Origin: Venatoribacter pacificus
GTDB lineage: Bacteria; Pseudomonadota; Gammaproteobacteria; Pseudomonadales; Oceanobacteraceae
Direction: 5' to 3'
Assembly: GCF_025318105.1 (NCBI RefSeq)
Contig: NZ_JAOANI010000015.1
Coordinates: forward strand, 434,001 to 498,000
DNA length: 64,000 bases
Shown here: piece after piece, positions 26,587 through 35,587 of the stretch
Layout: each line of letters starts with the position of its first letter
How positions within the stretch are numbered: position 1 is the stretch's first letter
Position numbers and translations under genes: made by a program
Notes under the pieces: model-generated
What the model saw: only the letters and a program-made list of their open reading frames with translations
Databases searched by the model: none
What the model was told of the DNA's origin: nothing

Positions 26587-26883
26587 TTAGGGTTTCCGTT
26601 GACAACAATTGGAGGAATGGTTGGGTAAATCGGGTACCGGATCCACACCGTGGGAACCCCATGGGTGACACCGGAGCAATCGTTTGAGCGCAAGATAACC
26701 GCCGCGCGCAGCACCGTATCGACGAATCGCTTCATCGGCATAGGCAGAGCAGGTGGGGTAATAACGACAACGACTGGGAATAAGAGGACTGAGAGCGTAA
26801 CGATAGAAAGCAATCAGGGACAGCAACACCTTAGCGCCGGGTTGCGCGCCGGTTTTTTCGGCTGCCGTTTGCTTGTCTGTCAT
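26587..26883 (-). CDS. yidD: YidD, membrane protein insertion efficiency factor
   Basis: 98 residues; contains FYRYALSPLIPSRCRYYPTCSAYADEAIRRYG and HPWGSHGVDPVP (each a diagnostic pattern of YidD), with conserved cysteines. It is a small peripheral membrane protein that helps YidC. It overlaps rnpA by 53 bases and yidC follows after two bases, the standard rpmH-rnpA-yidD-yidC order. Confidence 0.95.
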   Translation of the reverse strand: MTDKQTAAEKTGAQPGAKVLLSLIAFYRYALSPLIPSRCRYYPTCSAYADEAIRRYGAARGGYLALKRLLRCHPWGSHGVDPVPDLPNHSSNCCQRKP

Positions 26884-27235
26884 TGGAAGGACGCTTTAAT
26901 CTGAACCAAAGGCCGTCAATCATCTCACGAATTTGCTGGTTGTCCAGTTCGGCAAGACCAGAGCGGGCGAGTAAAACAAAATCCAACGACGCCATCTCAT
27001 GCTGATGATGTCGGAAAGATTCGCGAACCAGACGTTTAATCCGGTTGCGGTCTACAGCCCGTTTGATCTGCTTTTTGGCCAGAACAAATCCTATTCTGGC
27101 CTGGTCCTGCTCATTCGGAGTTGCCAACACCAAAAGGTGAGGCGAACTACCGCGTAATTCTGTCTTGTCGAAAACCCGTTTAAACTCCACCGGCTTGAGT
27201 AAGCGGGCACGGCGGGGAAATCCGAATTCCGACAT
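26831..27235 (-). CDS. rnpA: RnpA, protein component of ribonuclease P
   Basis: 134 residues. Includes the N-terminal RLLKPVEFKRVFD and the RNR box in AVDRNRIKRLVRESFR that contacts the RNA. It matures tRNA 5' ends together with the M1 RNA (not in this window). ATG at 27235 (MSEFGFPRRARLL) is preferred to a TTG three codons earlier. It follows rpmH by 32 bases and overlaps yidD. Confidence 0.95.
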   Translation of the reverse strand: MSEFGFPRRARLLKPVEFKRVFDKTELRGSSPHLLVLATPNEQDQARIGFVLAKKQIKRAVDRNRIKRLVRESFRHHQHEMASLDFVLLARSGLAELDNQQIREMIDGLWFRLKRPSNDRQANGSRKNRRATRR

Positions 27236-27267
27236 AGACGGCAAACTACGCAGCGTCAGACGGTCGA

Positions 27268-27402
27268 TTAAGCAGTCAGTTCGTGACGGCCTTTAGCACG
27301 ACGACGAGCCAGAACTGCACGGCCGTTTTTGGTAGCCATACGGGCACGGAAGCCGTGAGTACGCTTACGTTTCAGTACGGTTGGTTGGAAAGTACGTTTC
27401 AT
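27268..27402 (-). CDS. rpmH: Ribosomal protein L34
   Basis: 44 residues, MKRTFQPTVLKRKRTHGF at the start and RRRAKGRHELTA at the end, the invariant L34 sequence. First gene of the rpmH-rnpA-yidD-yidC unit, driven by a promoter at 27452-27480. Confidence 0.98.
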   Translation of the reverse strand: MKRTFQPTVLKRKRTHGFRARMATKNGRAVLARRRAKGRHELTA

Positions 27403-27451
27403 AACACTGTCACCCAGTTAAGTGAAAAGGGTCTAATTTTTAAGGGCCGCA

Positions 27452-27480
27452 ATTGTATGAGAAAGAATCAGCAATAGCAA
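27452..27480 (-). promoter_or_regulatory. Sigma-70-type promoter for rpmH
   Basis: On the minus strand TTGCTA (27475-27480) and TACAAT (27452-27457) are separated by 17 bases, 50 bases before the rpmH start. Confidence 0.6.
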
Positions 27481-27912
27481 TGGTGATTTTATGTGCAGTT
27501 TCAGCCCTGAACTTAATCTGTTTTTTCCTGCTGACCCAAAAAGATTTTTATATTGGTTATGTTATGTGAAAGAAGAGAAGTAGTAGTTCGTTATTTATAT
27601 TCTTAGTGAAGCCAATTTCTGTGTATAACCGTAAAAAAACTATAAAAATCAATATCTTAACGGAAGCACAACTGCCGGGTTAAACTGCGCTTAAGTTATG
27701 CACTAGCTGCCGGTAACCCAGGTATGGAATGTGGGTGGAATTGCCTGGAAAAACGCCTTGGCAGTTATCCAGAAAGATATCCGCATGCTTTCGTCCTGTT
27801 TATCCACAGGGTTTTGAATGAAGTGGAAAATTATCATAACTTCTGTGGATAACCATCGATCCCTCAGTTAGAATATGCGGCTCGCTAGAATTCAGATGAC
27901 GGATGTAAAGAA
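27481..27912. other. Candidate replication origin (dnaA side): DnaA-box cluster
   Basis: This gap holds no gene. DnaA boxes: TTATACACA (minus) at 27620-27628, TTATGCACT at 27696-27704, TTATCCAGA at 27765-27773, TTATCCACA at 27800-27808 and TTATCCACA (minus) at 27844-27852; three are perfect. The left part (27540-27660) is AT-rich and could be the unwinding element. In Pseudomonas the rpmH-dnaA gap is the principal origin, so this is the favoured oriC; the boxes near the dnaA start would also allow DnaA autoregulation. Confidence 0.75.
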
Positions 27913-29421
27913 GTGGCACTGACAGCTCTGTGGCAAGATTGCCTGGGACACTTGCAGCACGAACTCCCCGCGCAGCAATACAACACATGGATCCGGCCGT
28001 TGTTGGCAAACGCCGATAGTGGACAGCTGGTTCTGAGTGCGCCTAACCGTTTTGTAAAAGACTGGGTAAAAGATAAGTATTTGCAGCGTATCCAGGAAAT
28101 TCTTTCTGACCTCAACGGCGGCCTGATTACCCGCGTAGAACTGGCTGTTGGTGAAGCACAGCCCATGTTCCGCCCGTCAGGAGTCAGTCGTCCTGAACCT
28201 TCGCCAGCTCCGGCCAGAAATGAAAATTTTGGTTTTGCCGCACCGAGGGCGCAGGCACAGGCTGAACTCGATTATGGTAACCAGCAGGAAGCGGCGTCTT
28301 TTAGTGGTCATCCTTCTTATGGTGATGCACCGGTTACCGCGCCGGCTCCGGCGGTCAGTCGTCCAAAGCGTGAAGTGCAGGTTGAGGGTGGCATTCAGCA
28401 TCAGAGTTTCCTGAATCCTACCTTTACCTTTAAAACCTTTGTGGAAGGTAAATCGAACCAGCTGGCCCATGCGGCGGCTCGCCAGGTTGCAGAGAATGCC
28501 GGCGGCTCTTACAACCCCCTCTTTATATATGGTGGTGTTGGCCTGGGTAAAACCCACTTGATGCACGCGGTGGGTAACTACCTGCAAAGTAAAAACCCGA
28601 ATGCCAAAGTGCTGTACGTGCATTCCGAACGTTTTGTGCAGGATATGGTGAAAGCCCTGCAGCTGAACGCCATTAACGAATTCAAACGCTTCTATCGGGG
28701 TTTGGATGCTTTGTTAATTGATGATATTCAGTTTTTCGCCGGTAAAGAGCGCTCGCAGGAAGAATTTTTCCACACCTTTAATGCGCTGCTTGAGGGCGGC
28801 CAGCAGATGATTCTGACCTGTGACCGCTATCCGAAAGAGATCAACGGCCTGGAAGAGCGTCTGAAAAGCCGCTTTGGCTGGGGTTTAACCGTGGCGGTTG
28901 AACCGCCGGAGCTGGAAACCCGTGTTGCTATCTTAATGAAGAAAGCCGAGCAGACCGGTGTGCACCTGCCCGATGATGCCGCTTTCTTTATTGCGCAGAA
29001 GATCCGTTCCAACGTGCGCGAGCTCGAAGGCGCACTGAAACGGGTGGTCGCCAATGCTCATTTTACTGGCAGTGAAATCACCCTGCCGTTTATTAAAGAA
29101 TCTCTGAAAGATCTGCTCGCGCTGCAGGATAAACAGGTCAGTATCGATAATATTCAGCGAATCGTGTCTGAGTATTACAAAATGAAGATGTCTGATTTAT
29201 TATCTAAGCGCCGCACCCGCTCCATTGCCCGTCCGCGTCAGGTGGCGATGGCTTTGAGCAAAGAACTGACCAACCATAGCCTGCCGGAAATCGGTGACGC
29301 TTTTGGTGGGCGTGATCACACAACCGTTCTGCATGCGTGCCGCAAGATCAAAGAACTACAGGAAACCAGCGCAGATATTCGCGAAGACTATAAGAATCTG
29401 CTGCGCTCGCTGACAACGTAA
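27913..29421 (+). CDS. dnaA: Chromosomal replication initiator DnaA
   Basis: 502 residues, GTG start. Domain I about 1-85 (ALWQDCLGHLQHEL), a low-complexity linker about 90-165 longer than in E. coli and rich in Pro/Ala/Gln, AAA+ domain about 170-385 (GGVGLGKTHLMHAVGN, LLIDDIQFFAGKERSQEE) and DNA-binding domain IV with GRDHTTVLHACRKI near the C-terminus. It opens the origin and loads DnaB; the upstream boxes are its own targets. Confidence 0.98.
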   Translation: MALTALWQDCLGHLQHELPAQQYNTWIRPLLANADSGQLVLSAPNRFVKDWVKDKYLQRIQEILSDLNGGLITRVELAVGEAQPMFRPSGVSRPEPSPAPARNENFGFAAPRAQAQAELDYGNQQEAASFSGHPSYGDAPVTAPAPAVSRPKREVQVEGGIQHQSFLNPTFTFKTFVEGKSNQLAHAAARQVAENAGGSYNPLFIYGGVGLGKTHLMHAVGNYLQSKNPNAKVLYVHSERFVQDMVKALQLNAINEFKRFYRGLDALLIDDIQFFAGKERSQEEFFHTFNALLEGGQQMILTCDRYPKEINGLEERLKSRFGWGLTVAVEPPELETRVAILMKKAEQTGVHLPDDAAFFIAQKIRSNVRELEGALKRVVANAHFTGSEITLPFIKESLKDLLALQDKQVSIDNIQRIVSEYYKMKMSDLLSKRRTRSIARPRQVAMALSKELTNHSLPEIGDAFGGRDHTTVLHACRKIKELQETSADIREDYKNLLRSLTT

Positions 29422-29448
29422 AACAACGGTAATCATGCCGTGTTTTAC
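29418..29448. promoter_or_regulatory. Inverted repeat between dnaA and dnaN
   Basis: GTAAAACA-A-CGG and CCG-TGTTTTAC form an imperfect stem with one bulged A and an eight-base loop; the left arm includes the dnaA stop codon. There is only a short T run, so it may attenuate rather than end transcription into dnaN. Confidence 0.4.
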
Positions 29449-29520
29449 AGGAAGACCGTTTTCAAGAATCACAGGCGCTGTTCAATCCGATGAACATGCC
29501 CAGGACCTGAGTGGAGAACC

Positions 29521-30621
29521 ATGAAATTCGTTATCTCTAGGGAAGCCTTGCTTCGTCCTCTGCAATTGGTGGCCGGCGTAGTAGAAAAGCGCCAGACTCT
29601 GCCAGTACTGTCAAACGTACTGCTGGAGGTTAAGGGCCAGCAGTTGTCACTGACAGGCACCGATCTGGAAGTCGAACTGGTTGGCCGCGTTACCCTTGAC
29701 GAGGTAGGTCAGGAAGGTGAGATCACGGTTCCGGCCAAAAAGCTGATGGATATCTGCCGTTCACTGCCCGATGGTGCACAGATTGAAATCGAACAGGATG
29801 AGCAGCGCGTTAACGTCCGCTCTGGCCGTTCGCGCTTTACTCTGTCGACTCTGCCTGCCACCGAATTCCCCAATGTGGATAACATTGCCGGTGAACAGAC
29901 CTTTACCCTGGAGCAAAGCAGCCTGCGTCGTGTGATTGACCGCACCAGCTTCGCCATGGCCCAGCAGGACGTGCGTTACTACCTTAACGGCATGTTGTTT
30001 GAAGTCAGCGCCAACGGTCTGCGTACTGTATCGACCGATGGCCACCGTCTGGCAACCTGCCAGGTGGCGATGAATGGCCCGGATACCGCACAGCAGATCA
30101 TTCTGCCACGCAAAGGCGTGTTGGAAATGGCTAAGCTGCTGACCGATCCGGAATCGTCCGTCACGCTGTCGCTGAGCACCAACCATCTGCGTGCGCGCAC
30201 TGAGAATTTCACCTTCACCTCGAAACTGGTGGACGGTAAATTCCCCGATTACAGCCGCGTGATCCCGAAAAACGGCAGCAATGTGATGCTGGCCGAGCGT
30301 ACCGAACTGCGTCAGGTATTTAACCGTACCGCGATTCTGTCCAACGAGAAGTACCGTGGCGTGCGTCTGGTATTGGATACCGATCTGCTCAAAGTGTTTG
30401 CCAATAACCCCGAGCAGGAAGAAGCGGAAGAATCGGTCGCGGTGGAATACAAGGGTGATGCTCTGGAAATGGGCTTCAACGTTTCTTACCTGCAGGACGT
30501 CATGAGCGTACTGGATACCCAGCAGGTAAAAATGACCCTGTCCGATGCCAACAGCAGTGCCTTGCTGGAAGAACCGGAAGGCGGCGACGCGATGTATGTT
30601 GTTATGCCGATGCGCCTGTAG
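29521..30621 (+). CDS. dnaN: DNA polymerase III beta subunit (sliding clamp)
   Basis: 366 residues, beginning MKFVISREALLRPLQLV and ending AMYVVMPMRL, full length with the three clamp domains. RBS GGAG three codons upstream. It tethers Pol III and other proteins to DNA. Standard position between dnaA and recF. Confidence 0.98.
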   Translation: MKFVISREALLRPLQLVAGVVEKRQTLPVLSNVLLEVKGQQLSLTGTDLEVELVGRVTLDEVGQEGEITVPAKKLMDICRSLPDGAQIEIEQDEQRVNVRSGRSRFTLSTLPATEFPNVDNIAGEQTFTLEQSSLRRVIDRTSFAMAQQDVRYYLNGMLFEVSANGLRTVSTDGHRLATCQVAMNGPDTAQQIILPRKGVLEMAKLLTDPESSVTLSLSTNHLRARTENFTFTSKLVDGKFPDYSRVIPKNGSNVMLAERTELRQVFNRTAILSNEKYRGVRLVLDTDLLKVFANNPEQEEAEESVAVEYKGDALEMGFNVSYLQDVMSVLDTQQVKMTLSDANSSALLEEPEGGDAMYVVMPMRL

Positions 30622-30648
30622 TCGCCGGCCATATAGCGAACTCTTCTT

Positions 30649-31776
30649 ATGCCAATCCGGCAGCTTAAAATCAGCGGCGTGCGAAATCTGCAGCCGCTGG
30701 ATCTTACACTCCAGCCCGGAGTGAACTTCATCTACGGCGATAATGGCTCGGGCAAAACGAGCATTCTCGAAGCCATCGTGCTGATGGCGGCGGGTAAATC
30801 ATTCCGCACGTCACAGCTTAAGCACGTTCTGGCCCATGATGCCGACCGTATTGAAATACAGATGGATATCGACGACGAGAGCCTTGGCCACTGTCAGCTC
30901 GACAGTCTGCGCTTAAAAGGCGGAGATCATCTGTTGAAGTTAAATGGTTCTGTGCTGACGTCCCAGGCAGAAGCCGCTCATTGGTTGCCGGTTCAGGTGA
31001 TTGATCCCACCACATTCAAACTGCTGTCCGGTTCGCCGGAAGAACGCCGCCAGTTTATCGACTGGGGTGTGTTCCACGTGGAACACAGTTTCATGGAGCA
31101 GTGGAAAACCTTCCGCAAGCAGCTTAAGCAGCGCAATTCAGTGCTTAAGCAGAAAGAAGCAGAATGGCTGCCGGTGTGGAATAAAGGCTTTGTTGAAAGT
31201 GCGCTGGTGATTGACCAGCACCGTCGCGATTATCTTAAACGCTTTAAGCCCGAGTTTATGCGCATTCTCAAAGCACTGGATGAGAGCGTCGATGTCAGTC
31301 TGGCGTACTATCCGGGATGGGATAAAGATTCCGCGCTGCAGGACGTACTGGATAAGCAGCAGGAGCGTGATATGGTGCTGGGCTATACCCAGTCAGGGCC
31401 ACACCGTGCCGAGCTGCGTATCAAGGTCGACAAGCAGCCTGCGGCTGAAATTTTAAGCCGTGGTCAGCAGAAAACCGTCGTCGCCGCGCTGAAAATTGCC
31501 CAGGGCGCTTTGTTCCAGCAAGAGAGTGGACGCCGCACCATCTACCTGGTCGACGATCTTGCATCTGAATTGGATGAAAAGCACCGTTTCGCTTTATGCA
31601 AACTGCTGGAAGACTTAAAATGTCAGGTCTTTATTACCAGTATCGATAAGGACAAGCTGACCGATATCTGGCAGCCGGTAGCGAGCACTGTGTTCCACGT
31701 GGAACACGGACGTATTGAGGATGTTGCGCAAGAAATTCAGGGCGTAACACAAGAACAAAGCCCGGTAACGGACTGA
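30649..31776 (+). CDS. recF: RecF recombination/repair ATPase
   Basis: 375 residues. Walker A GDNGSGKTSILEAI at 30-43, SMC-like signature LSRGQQKTVVAALKIAQ about 265-281, and Walker B region IYLVDDLASELDEKH. RecF helps load RecA at single-strand gaps with RecO and RecR. Unusually the coding sequence contains two identical 18-base parS palindromes (31069-31086 and 31690-31707), both read in the same frame as VFHVEH (near residues 141 and 348). Confidence 0.97.
   Translation: MPIRQLKISGVRNLQPLDLTLQPGVNFIYGDNGSGKTSILEAIVLMAAGKSFRTSQLKHVLAHDADRIEIQMDIDDESLGHCQLDSLRLKGGDHLLKLNGSVLTSQAEAAHWLPVQVIDPTTFKLLSGSPEERRQFIDWGVFHVEHSFMEQWKTFRKQLKQRNSVLKQKEAEWLPVWNKGFVESALVIDQHRRDYLKRFKPEFMRILKALDESVDVSLAYYPGWDKDSALQDVLDKQQERDMVLGYTQSGPHRAELRIKVDKQPAAEILSRGQQKTVVAALKIAQGALFQQESGRRTIYLVDDLASELDEKHRFALCKLLEDLKCQVFITSIDKDKLTDIWQPVASTVFHVEHGRIEDVAQEIQGVTQEQSPVTD
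31069..31086. other. parS site 1 (ParB-binding palindrome) inside recF
   Basis: GTGTTCCACGTGGAACAC is a perfect palindrome containing the 16-base core TGTTCCACGTGGAACA, one base per arm different from the Bacillus parS TGTTTCACGTGAAACA and matching the form described for Pseudomonas. Confidence 0.9.
31690..31707. other. parS site 2 (ParB-binding palindrome) inside recF
   Basis: Identical 18-base copy of parS site 1, 621 bases further on (207 codons, same reading frame), near the end of recF. Two close sites at the origin are the usual loading platform for ParB and the chromosome segregation machinery. Confidence 0.9.
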
Positions 31777-31855
31777 TAAAAGAACAGCTTATTTCGCACT
31801 GTCCGACAACGTACAACAGCGGCAGCGCACCGAATTCATCAAGAGGAACCACCGA

Positions 31856-34273
31856 ATGAGTGAGCAGACTTACGACTCGTCGAGTATTAAAGTCCTGAAA
31901 GGGCTGGATGCCGTGCGCAAACGGCCGGGGATGTACATTGGCGATACCGATGACGGCACCGGTTTGCATCACATGGTATTTGAGGTGGTGGATAACTCCA
32001 TTGACGAAGCCCTGGCTGGCCACTGCGACCAGGTGGACGTGATCATCCATACCGATAACTCCGTCTCCGTATCAGATAACGGCCGTGGTATTCCAACCGA
32101 GCTGCACCCGGAAGAAGGCGTATCAGCGGCCGAGGTTATCCTCACCGTTTTGCACGCCGGTGGTAAGTTCGACGATAACTCTTACAAGGTTTCCGGTGGT
32201 CTGCACGGCGTGGGTGTTTCTGTCGTAAACGCGCTGTCTGAATCGCTGAAACTCACCATCCGTCGTGGCGGCAAAGTTTTTGAGCAGGAATACAGCCATG
32301 GCGTACCGGATTACCCGCTGAAAGAAGTTGGCGTTACCGATGGCAAAGGCACCACCGTGCGTTTCCTGCCATCGCTGAAAACCTTTACCAATAAAACCGA
32401 ATTCAGTTACGACTACCTGGCCAAGCGTCTGCGTGAACTGTCGTTCCTGAACTCCGGCGTACGTATTCATCTGAAAGACGAGCGCAGTGACCGTGAAGAC
32501 GTGTTTGCCTTTGAAGGTGGTCTGGGCTCGTTTGTTACCTTCCTCAACGAAGGTAAAACCGCACTGAACGACGTGTTCCACTTTAATATGCAGCGTGATG
32601 ACGGTATCGCGGTGGAAGTGGCCATGCAGTGGAATGACACCTTCCAGGAAAACATCTACTGCTACACCAACAACATCCCTCAGCGTGATGGCGGTACTCA
32701 CTTAGCAGGCTTCCGCGCCGCGCTGACCCGTACGCTGAATAACTACATCGAGAAAGAAGGCCTGGCGAAAAAAGCCAAAGTTGCCACCACCGGTGACGAT
32801 GCCCGTGAAGGTTTAACAGCCATTATCTCGGTTAAAGTACCCGATCCTAAGTTCAGCTCGCAGACCAAAGACAAGCTGGTTTCCAGCGAAGTGAAAACCG
32901 CGGTTGAGCAGGAAATGGGCCGCCTCTTTTCCGATTATCTGCAAGAGTACCCACAGCAGGCCAAAGATCTGGTCGGCAAGATGATCGACGCCGCCCGTGC
33001 CCGTGAAGCCGCGCGCAAAGCGCGTGAAATGACCCGCCGCAAAGGCGCACTGGATATAGCCGGTTTGCCCGGCAAGCTGGCTGACTGTCAGGAAAAAGAC
33101 CCGGCATTGTCCGAAGTGTACCTGGTGGAAGGGGACTCGGCGGGTGGTTCTGCGAAGCAGGGCCGTGACCGCCGCACCCAGGCCATTCTGCCGCTGAAAG
33201 GTAAAATCCTGAACGTTGAAAAAGCCCGTTTCGACAAGATGCTATCGTCCGCCGAAGTCGGCACCCTGATTACCGCACTGGGCTGTGGTATTGGCCGCGA
33301 AGAGTTCAACCCGGACAAGCTGCGTTATCACAGCATCATCATCATGACCGATGCCGACGTCGACGGTGCGCACATCCGTACGCTGCTGTTGACCTTCTTC
33401 TTCCGTCAGATGCCGGAAATCATCGAACGCGGCCACATCTTTATTGCCCAGCCACCGCTGTACAAAATCAAGCGTGGTAAGCAGGAGCAATACATCAAAG
33501 ACGAAGAAGCGATGGAAAGCTACCTGACCCACATCGCGCTGGAAAAAGCCGCTCTGCACCCGTCTGCTGACGCCCCGGCGATTACCGACGTTGCCTTTGC
33601 TGAACTGGTTGCCGAATACCGTGCTGCGCAGGAAACCATCACCCGCATGTCCAACCTGGTACCGCACGAAGTGCTGCACCAGATGGTGACACTGCCGCGT
33701 ATGGACAGCGCAGAGCTGGCTGACAAAGCCAAAGCCGAAGCATGGGCCGCACTGCTCAGTGAGCGCCTGCCGGACGCTGGCCGCAGTGGCAGCCACTTTA
33801 TTGTTGAAGTCGCGGCTGACAGCGAGCGCAACAGCCATAAAATCGTGATTAAAGTAATTACCCACGGTATTCCAAAAGAATTCCGTCTGGATCACGATTT
33901 CTTCAACGGCAGCGGCTACAAAAAACTGGCCGCAACCAGCCAGAAACTGAGCGAAACCCTGGAAGAGGGCGCTTACATTCAGCGTGGCGAGCGTGTCCAC
34001 CTGATCGAAGACTTCTGGGATTCTGTGCAATGGCTGCTGGCCGAAGCGAAAAAAGGCTTCAATATCCAGCGCTATAAAGGTCTGGGCGAGATGAACCCGG
34101 AACAGCTGTGGGAAACCACCATGGACCCGAACACCCGCCGCATGCTGCGCGTGACCATCGAAGACGCCATCGGTGCCGACAAGATGTTCACTACGCTGAT
34201 GGGGGATGAGGTAGAACCGCGCCGCGCCTTTATCGAAGCCAACGCGCTGAACGTAGCGAACCTAGATTTCTGA
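31856..34273 (+). CDS. gyrB: DNA gyrase subunit B
   Basis: 805 residues. GHKL ATPase domain (about 1-220; YIGDTDDGTGLHHMVFEVVDN, split pattern EVVDNSIDEA), transducer, TOPRIM domain with VEGDSAGGSAKQGRDRRTQA and DADVDG, and the Gram-negative insert about 550-730. Ends MNPEQLWETTMDPNTRRMLRV...ANLDF. Introduces negative supercoils with GyrA. It ends at a strong terminator. Confidence 0.98.
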   Translation: MSEQTYDSSSIKVLKGLDAVRKRPGMYIGDTDDGTGLHHMVFEVVDNSIDEALAGHCDQVDVIIHTDNSVSVSDNGRGIPTELHPEEGVSAAEVILTVLHAGGKFDDNSYKVSGGLHGVGVSVVNALSESLKLTIRRGGKVFEQEYSHGVPDYPLKEVGVTDGKGTTVRFLPSLKTFTNKTEFSYDYLAKRLRELSFLNSGVRIHLKDERSDREDVFAFEGGLGSFVTFLNEGKTALNDVFHFNMQRDDGIAVEVAMQWNDTFQENIYCYTNNIPQRDGGTHLAGFRAALTRTLNNYIEKEGLAKKAKVATTGDDAREGLTAIISVKVPDPKFSSQTKDKLVSSEVKTAVEQEMGRLFSDYLQEYPQQAKDLVGKMIDAARAREAARKAREMTRRKGALDIAGLPGKLADCQEKDPALSEVYLVEGDSAGGSAKQGRDRRTQAILPLKGKILNVEKARFDKMLSSAEVGTLITALGCGIGREEFNPDKLRYHSIIIMTDADVDGAHIRTLLLTFFFRQMPEIIERGHIFIAQPPLYKIKRGKQEQYIKDEEAMESYLTHIALEKAALHPSADAPAITDVAFAELVAEYRAAQETITRMSNLVPHEVLHQMVTLPRMDSAELADKAKAEAWAALLSERLPDAGRSGSHFIVEVAADSERNSHKIVIKVITHGIPKEFRLDHDFFNGSGYKKLAATSQKLSETLEEGAYIQRGERVHLIEDFWDSVQWLLAEAKKGFNIQRYKGLGEMNPEQLWETTMDPNTRRMLRVTIEDAIGADKMFTTLMGDEVEPRRAFIEANALNVANLDF

Positions 34274-34314
34274 TTCTGGGTTTGCCATAAAGCGCGTTAG
34301 CATCAGCGATAAAT

Positions 34315-34350
34315 AAAAAGCCCCGGCTGTGCAGACAGCCGGGGCTTTTT
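34315..34350. terminator. Terminator after gyrB
   Basis: Perfect 16-base stem AAAAAGCCCCGGCTGT / ACAGCCGGGGCTTTTT with loop GCAG; works for gyrB and, in reverse, for the convergent fic gene. Confidence 0.95.
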
Positions 34351-34372
34351 CATTCTGGCATCTTGATCAGTA

Positions 34373-35536
34373 TTATCCTGCGATCCTATACCTCGTACTC
34401 CGCCCGCCGCCCGGCAGCTTTTCAATACAGCCTTTTTCCAGTAAATCCGCCAGATGGCGGGTAGCGGTGGCCTTACTGACTTTGGCTACTTTCTGATACT
34501 GGCTTGCGCTTATTCCATCCTCAAAGCCTTTCTCTCCGCCATCGAGCAGGCGGTTCAGTACCCTGATTTGTTCTTTGCTCAGCGGGGTATCGCGGTGCTG
34601 CTGCCAGAAGCGGGTTTTCTCTAAGGTGCGATCGATCGTCCGGATGGCGCTGTCGATGGCGGCTTCGAGTGTTTGCAAGAACCACCGCAGCCAGGGTGTG
34701 ATATCCAGAGTCTGCGCCGTGTCGTTTTCCTCTTCTCCGTTATCTGCTGCGTTTTCTGAAGAAGCAAGCTGCTGCGTTTGGTTAAGCGCGGCGTAGTAGC
34801 CTTTGCGGTCGGCCAGAATAGCAACCGACATGGCATACAGGCGCACACTCTGGCTGTCGGCCTGAGCCAGCGCCATATCGGTAAGGGCGCGGGTCAGGCG
34901 ACCGTTGCCGTCATCAAAGGGGTGCAGGGTCACAAACCACAGATGGGTAACCGCTGCGCGCAGCAGAGGGTCGCTATCGGGGTTGGTTGCGGTGTGGTTA
35001 AACCAATCAATAAACTGCTGTATAGCCTGTTCCAGTCCGGCTCTTGGCGGTGCTTCGTAATGTACGGTCGGGCGGTCCAGACGGCCGGATACCACCTGCA
35101 TAGGCTCTGGCCCCCGCAGCTGGCCAACCCGGATTTTATTCAGAAAGCCCGTCTCACTTTGTGGGAACAACCAGCGATGCCATTGATACAAACGCTCCAG
35201 CGTCAGCATTTGCTGATGGTTTTGCAGGGCATCCATCATCATCTCGGCCAGTCCTTCTGAGCGTTCAGAGACCGGGTAGGGTTGTTCTTCGCTGATGCCC
35301 AGATGGCGGGCGAGGGAAGAGCGGACTGACTGGGCGTTCAGCTTCTCGTCTTCAATGGCGGAGGAGGCAACGATATTGGCGAGCAAAGCCTGCAGGGATT
35401 GTTCGGCCGGTGAGCTCAGGCTGGCCTTGCCCTGCAGTACGCCGCTTTTCTGTTGTATGGCGCGCAGCAGAGGTTGCAGCGGGTCATGTTGCCAACTGAA
35501 CTCTGGCCAGGCAGAGGATTGCCAGATCCATTGCAT
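34373..35536 (-). CDS. Fic-family AMP-transferase-type protein with N-terminal DUF4172 and C-terminal winged helix
   Basis: 387 residues. Start MQWIWQSSAWPEFSWQHDPL is the DUF4172 pattern and has GGAG six bases upstream; an extension to 35602 was rejected. The inhibitory-helix motif is SSAIEDE (S-xxx-E followed by D where G or N is usual), the catalytic Fic motif HPFDDGNGR is complete, and a C-terminal winged helix (about 320-385; VAKVSKATATRHLADLLEKG) suggests DNA binding. Such proteins transfer AMP to target side chains. Four copies of a TATTCGGCTCATA-type sequence upstream (35588-35661) are candidate autoregulatory sites. Confidence 0.85.
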   Translation of the reverse strand: MQWIWQSSAWPEFSWQHDPLQPLLRAIQQKSGVLQGKASLSSPAEQSLQALLANIVASSAIEDEKLNAQSVRSSLARHLGISEEQPYPVSERSEGLAEMMMDALQNHQQMLTLERLYQWHRWLFPQSETGFLNKIRVGQLRGPEPMQVVSGRLDRPTVHYEAPPRAGLEQAIQQFIDWFNHTATNPDSDPLLRAAVTHLWFVTLHPFDDGNGRLTRALTDMALAQADSQSVRLYAMSVAILADRKGYYAALNQTQQLASSENAADNGEEENDTAQTLDITPWLRWFLQTLEAAIDSAIRTIDRTLEKTRFWQQHRDTPLSKEQIRVLNRLLDGGEKGFEDGISASQYQKVAKVSKATATRHLADLLEKGCIEKLPGGGRSTRYRIAG

Positions 35537-35587
35537 GCTTGTCTCCGGGAGGAAGCTGGTTGATGGCAGGAACTCAGTTACAGCATC

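Noticed and set aside
33242..34030. 262-residue minus-strand frame
   Set aside because: Antisense to gyrB; no family resemblance.
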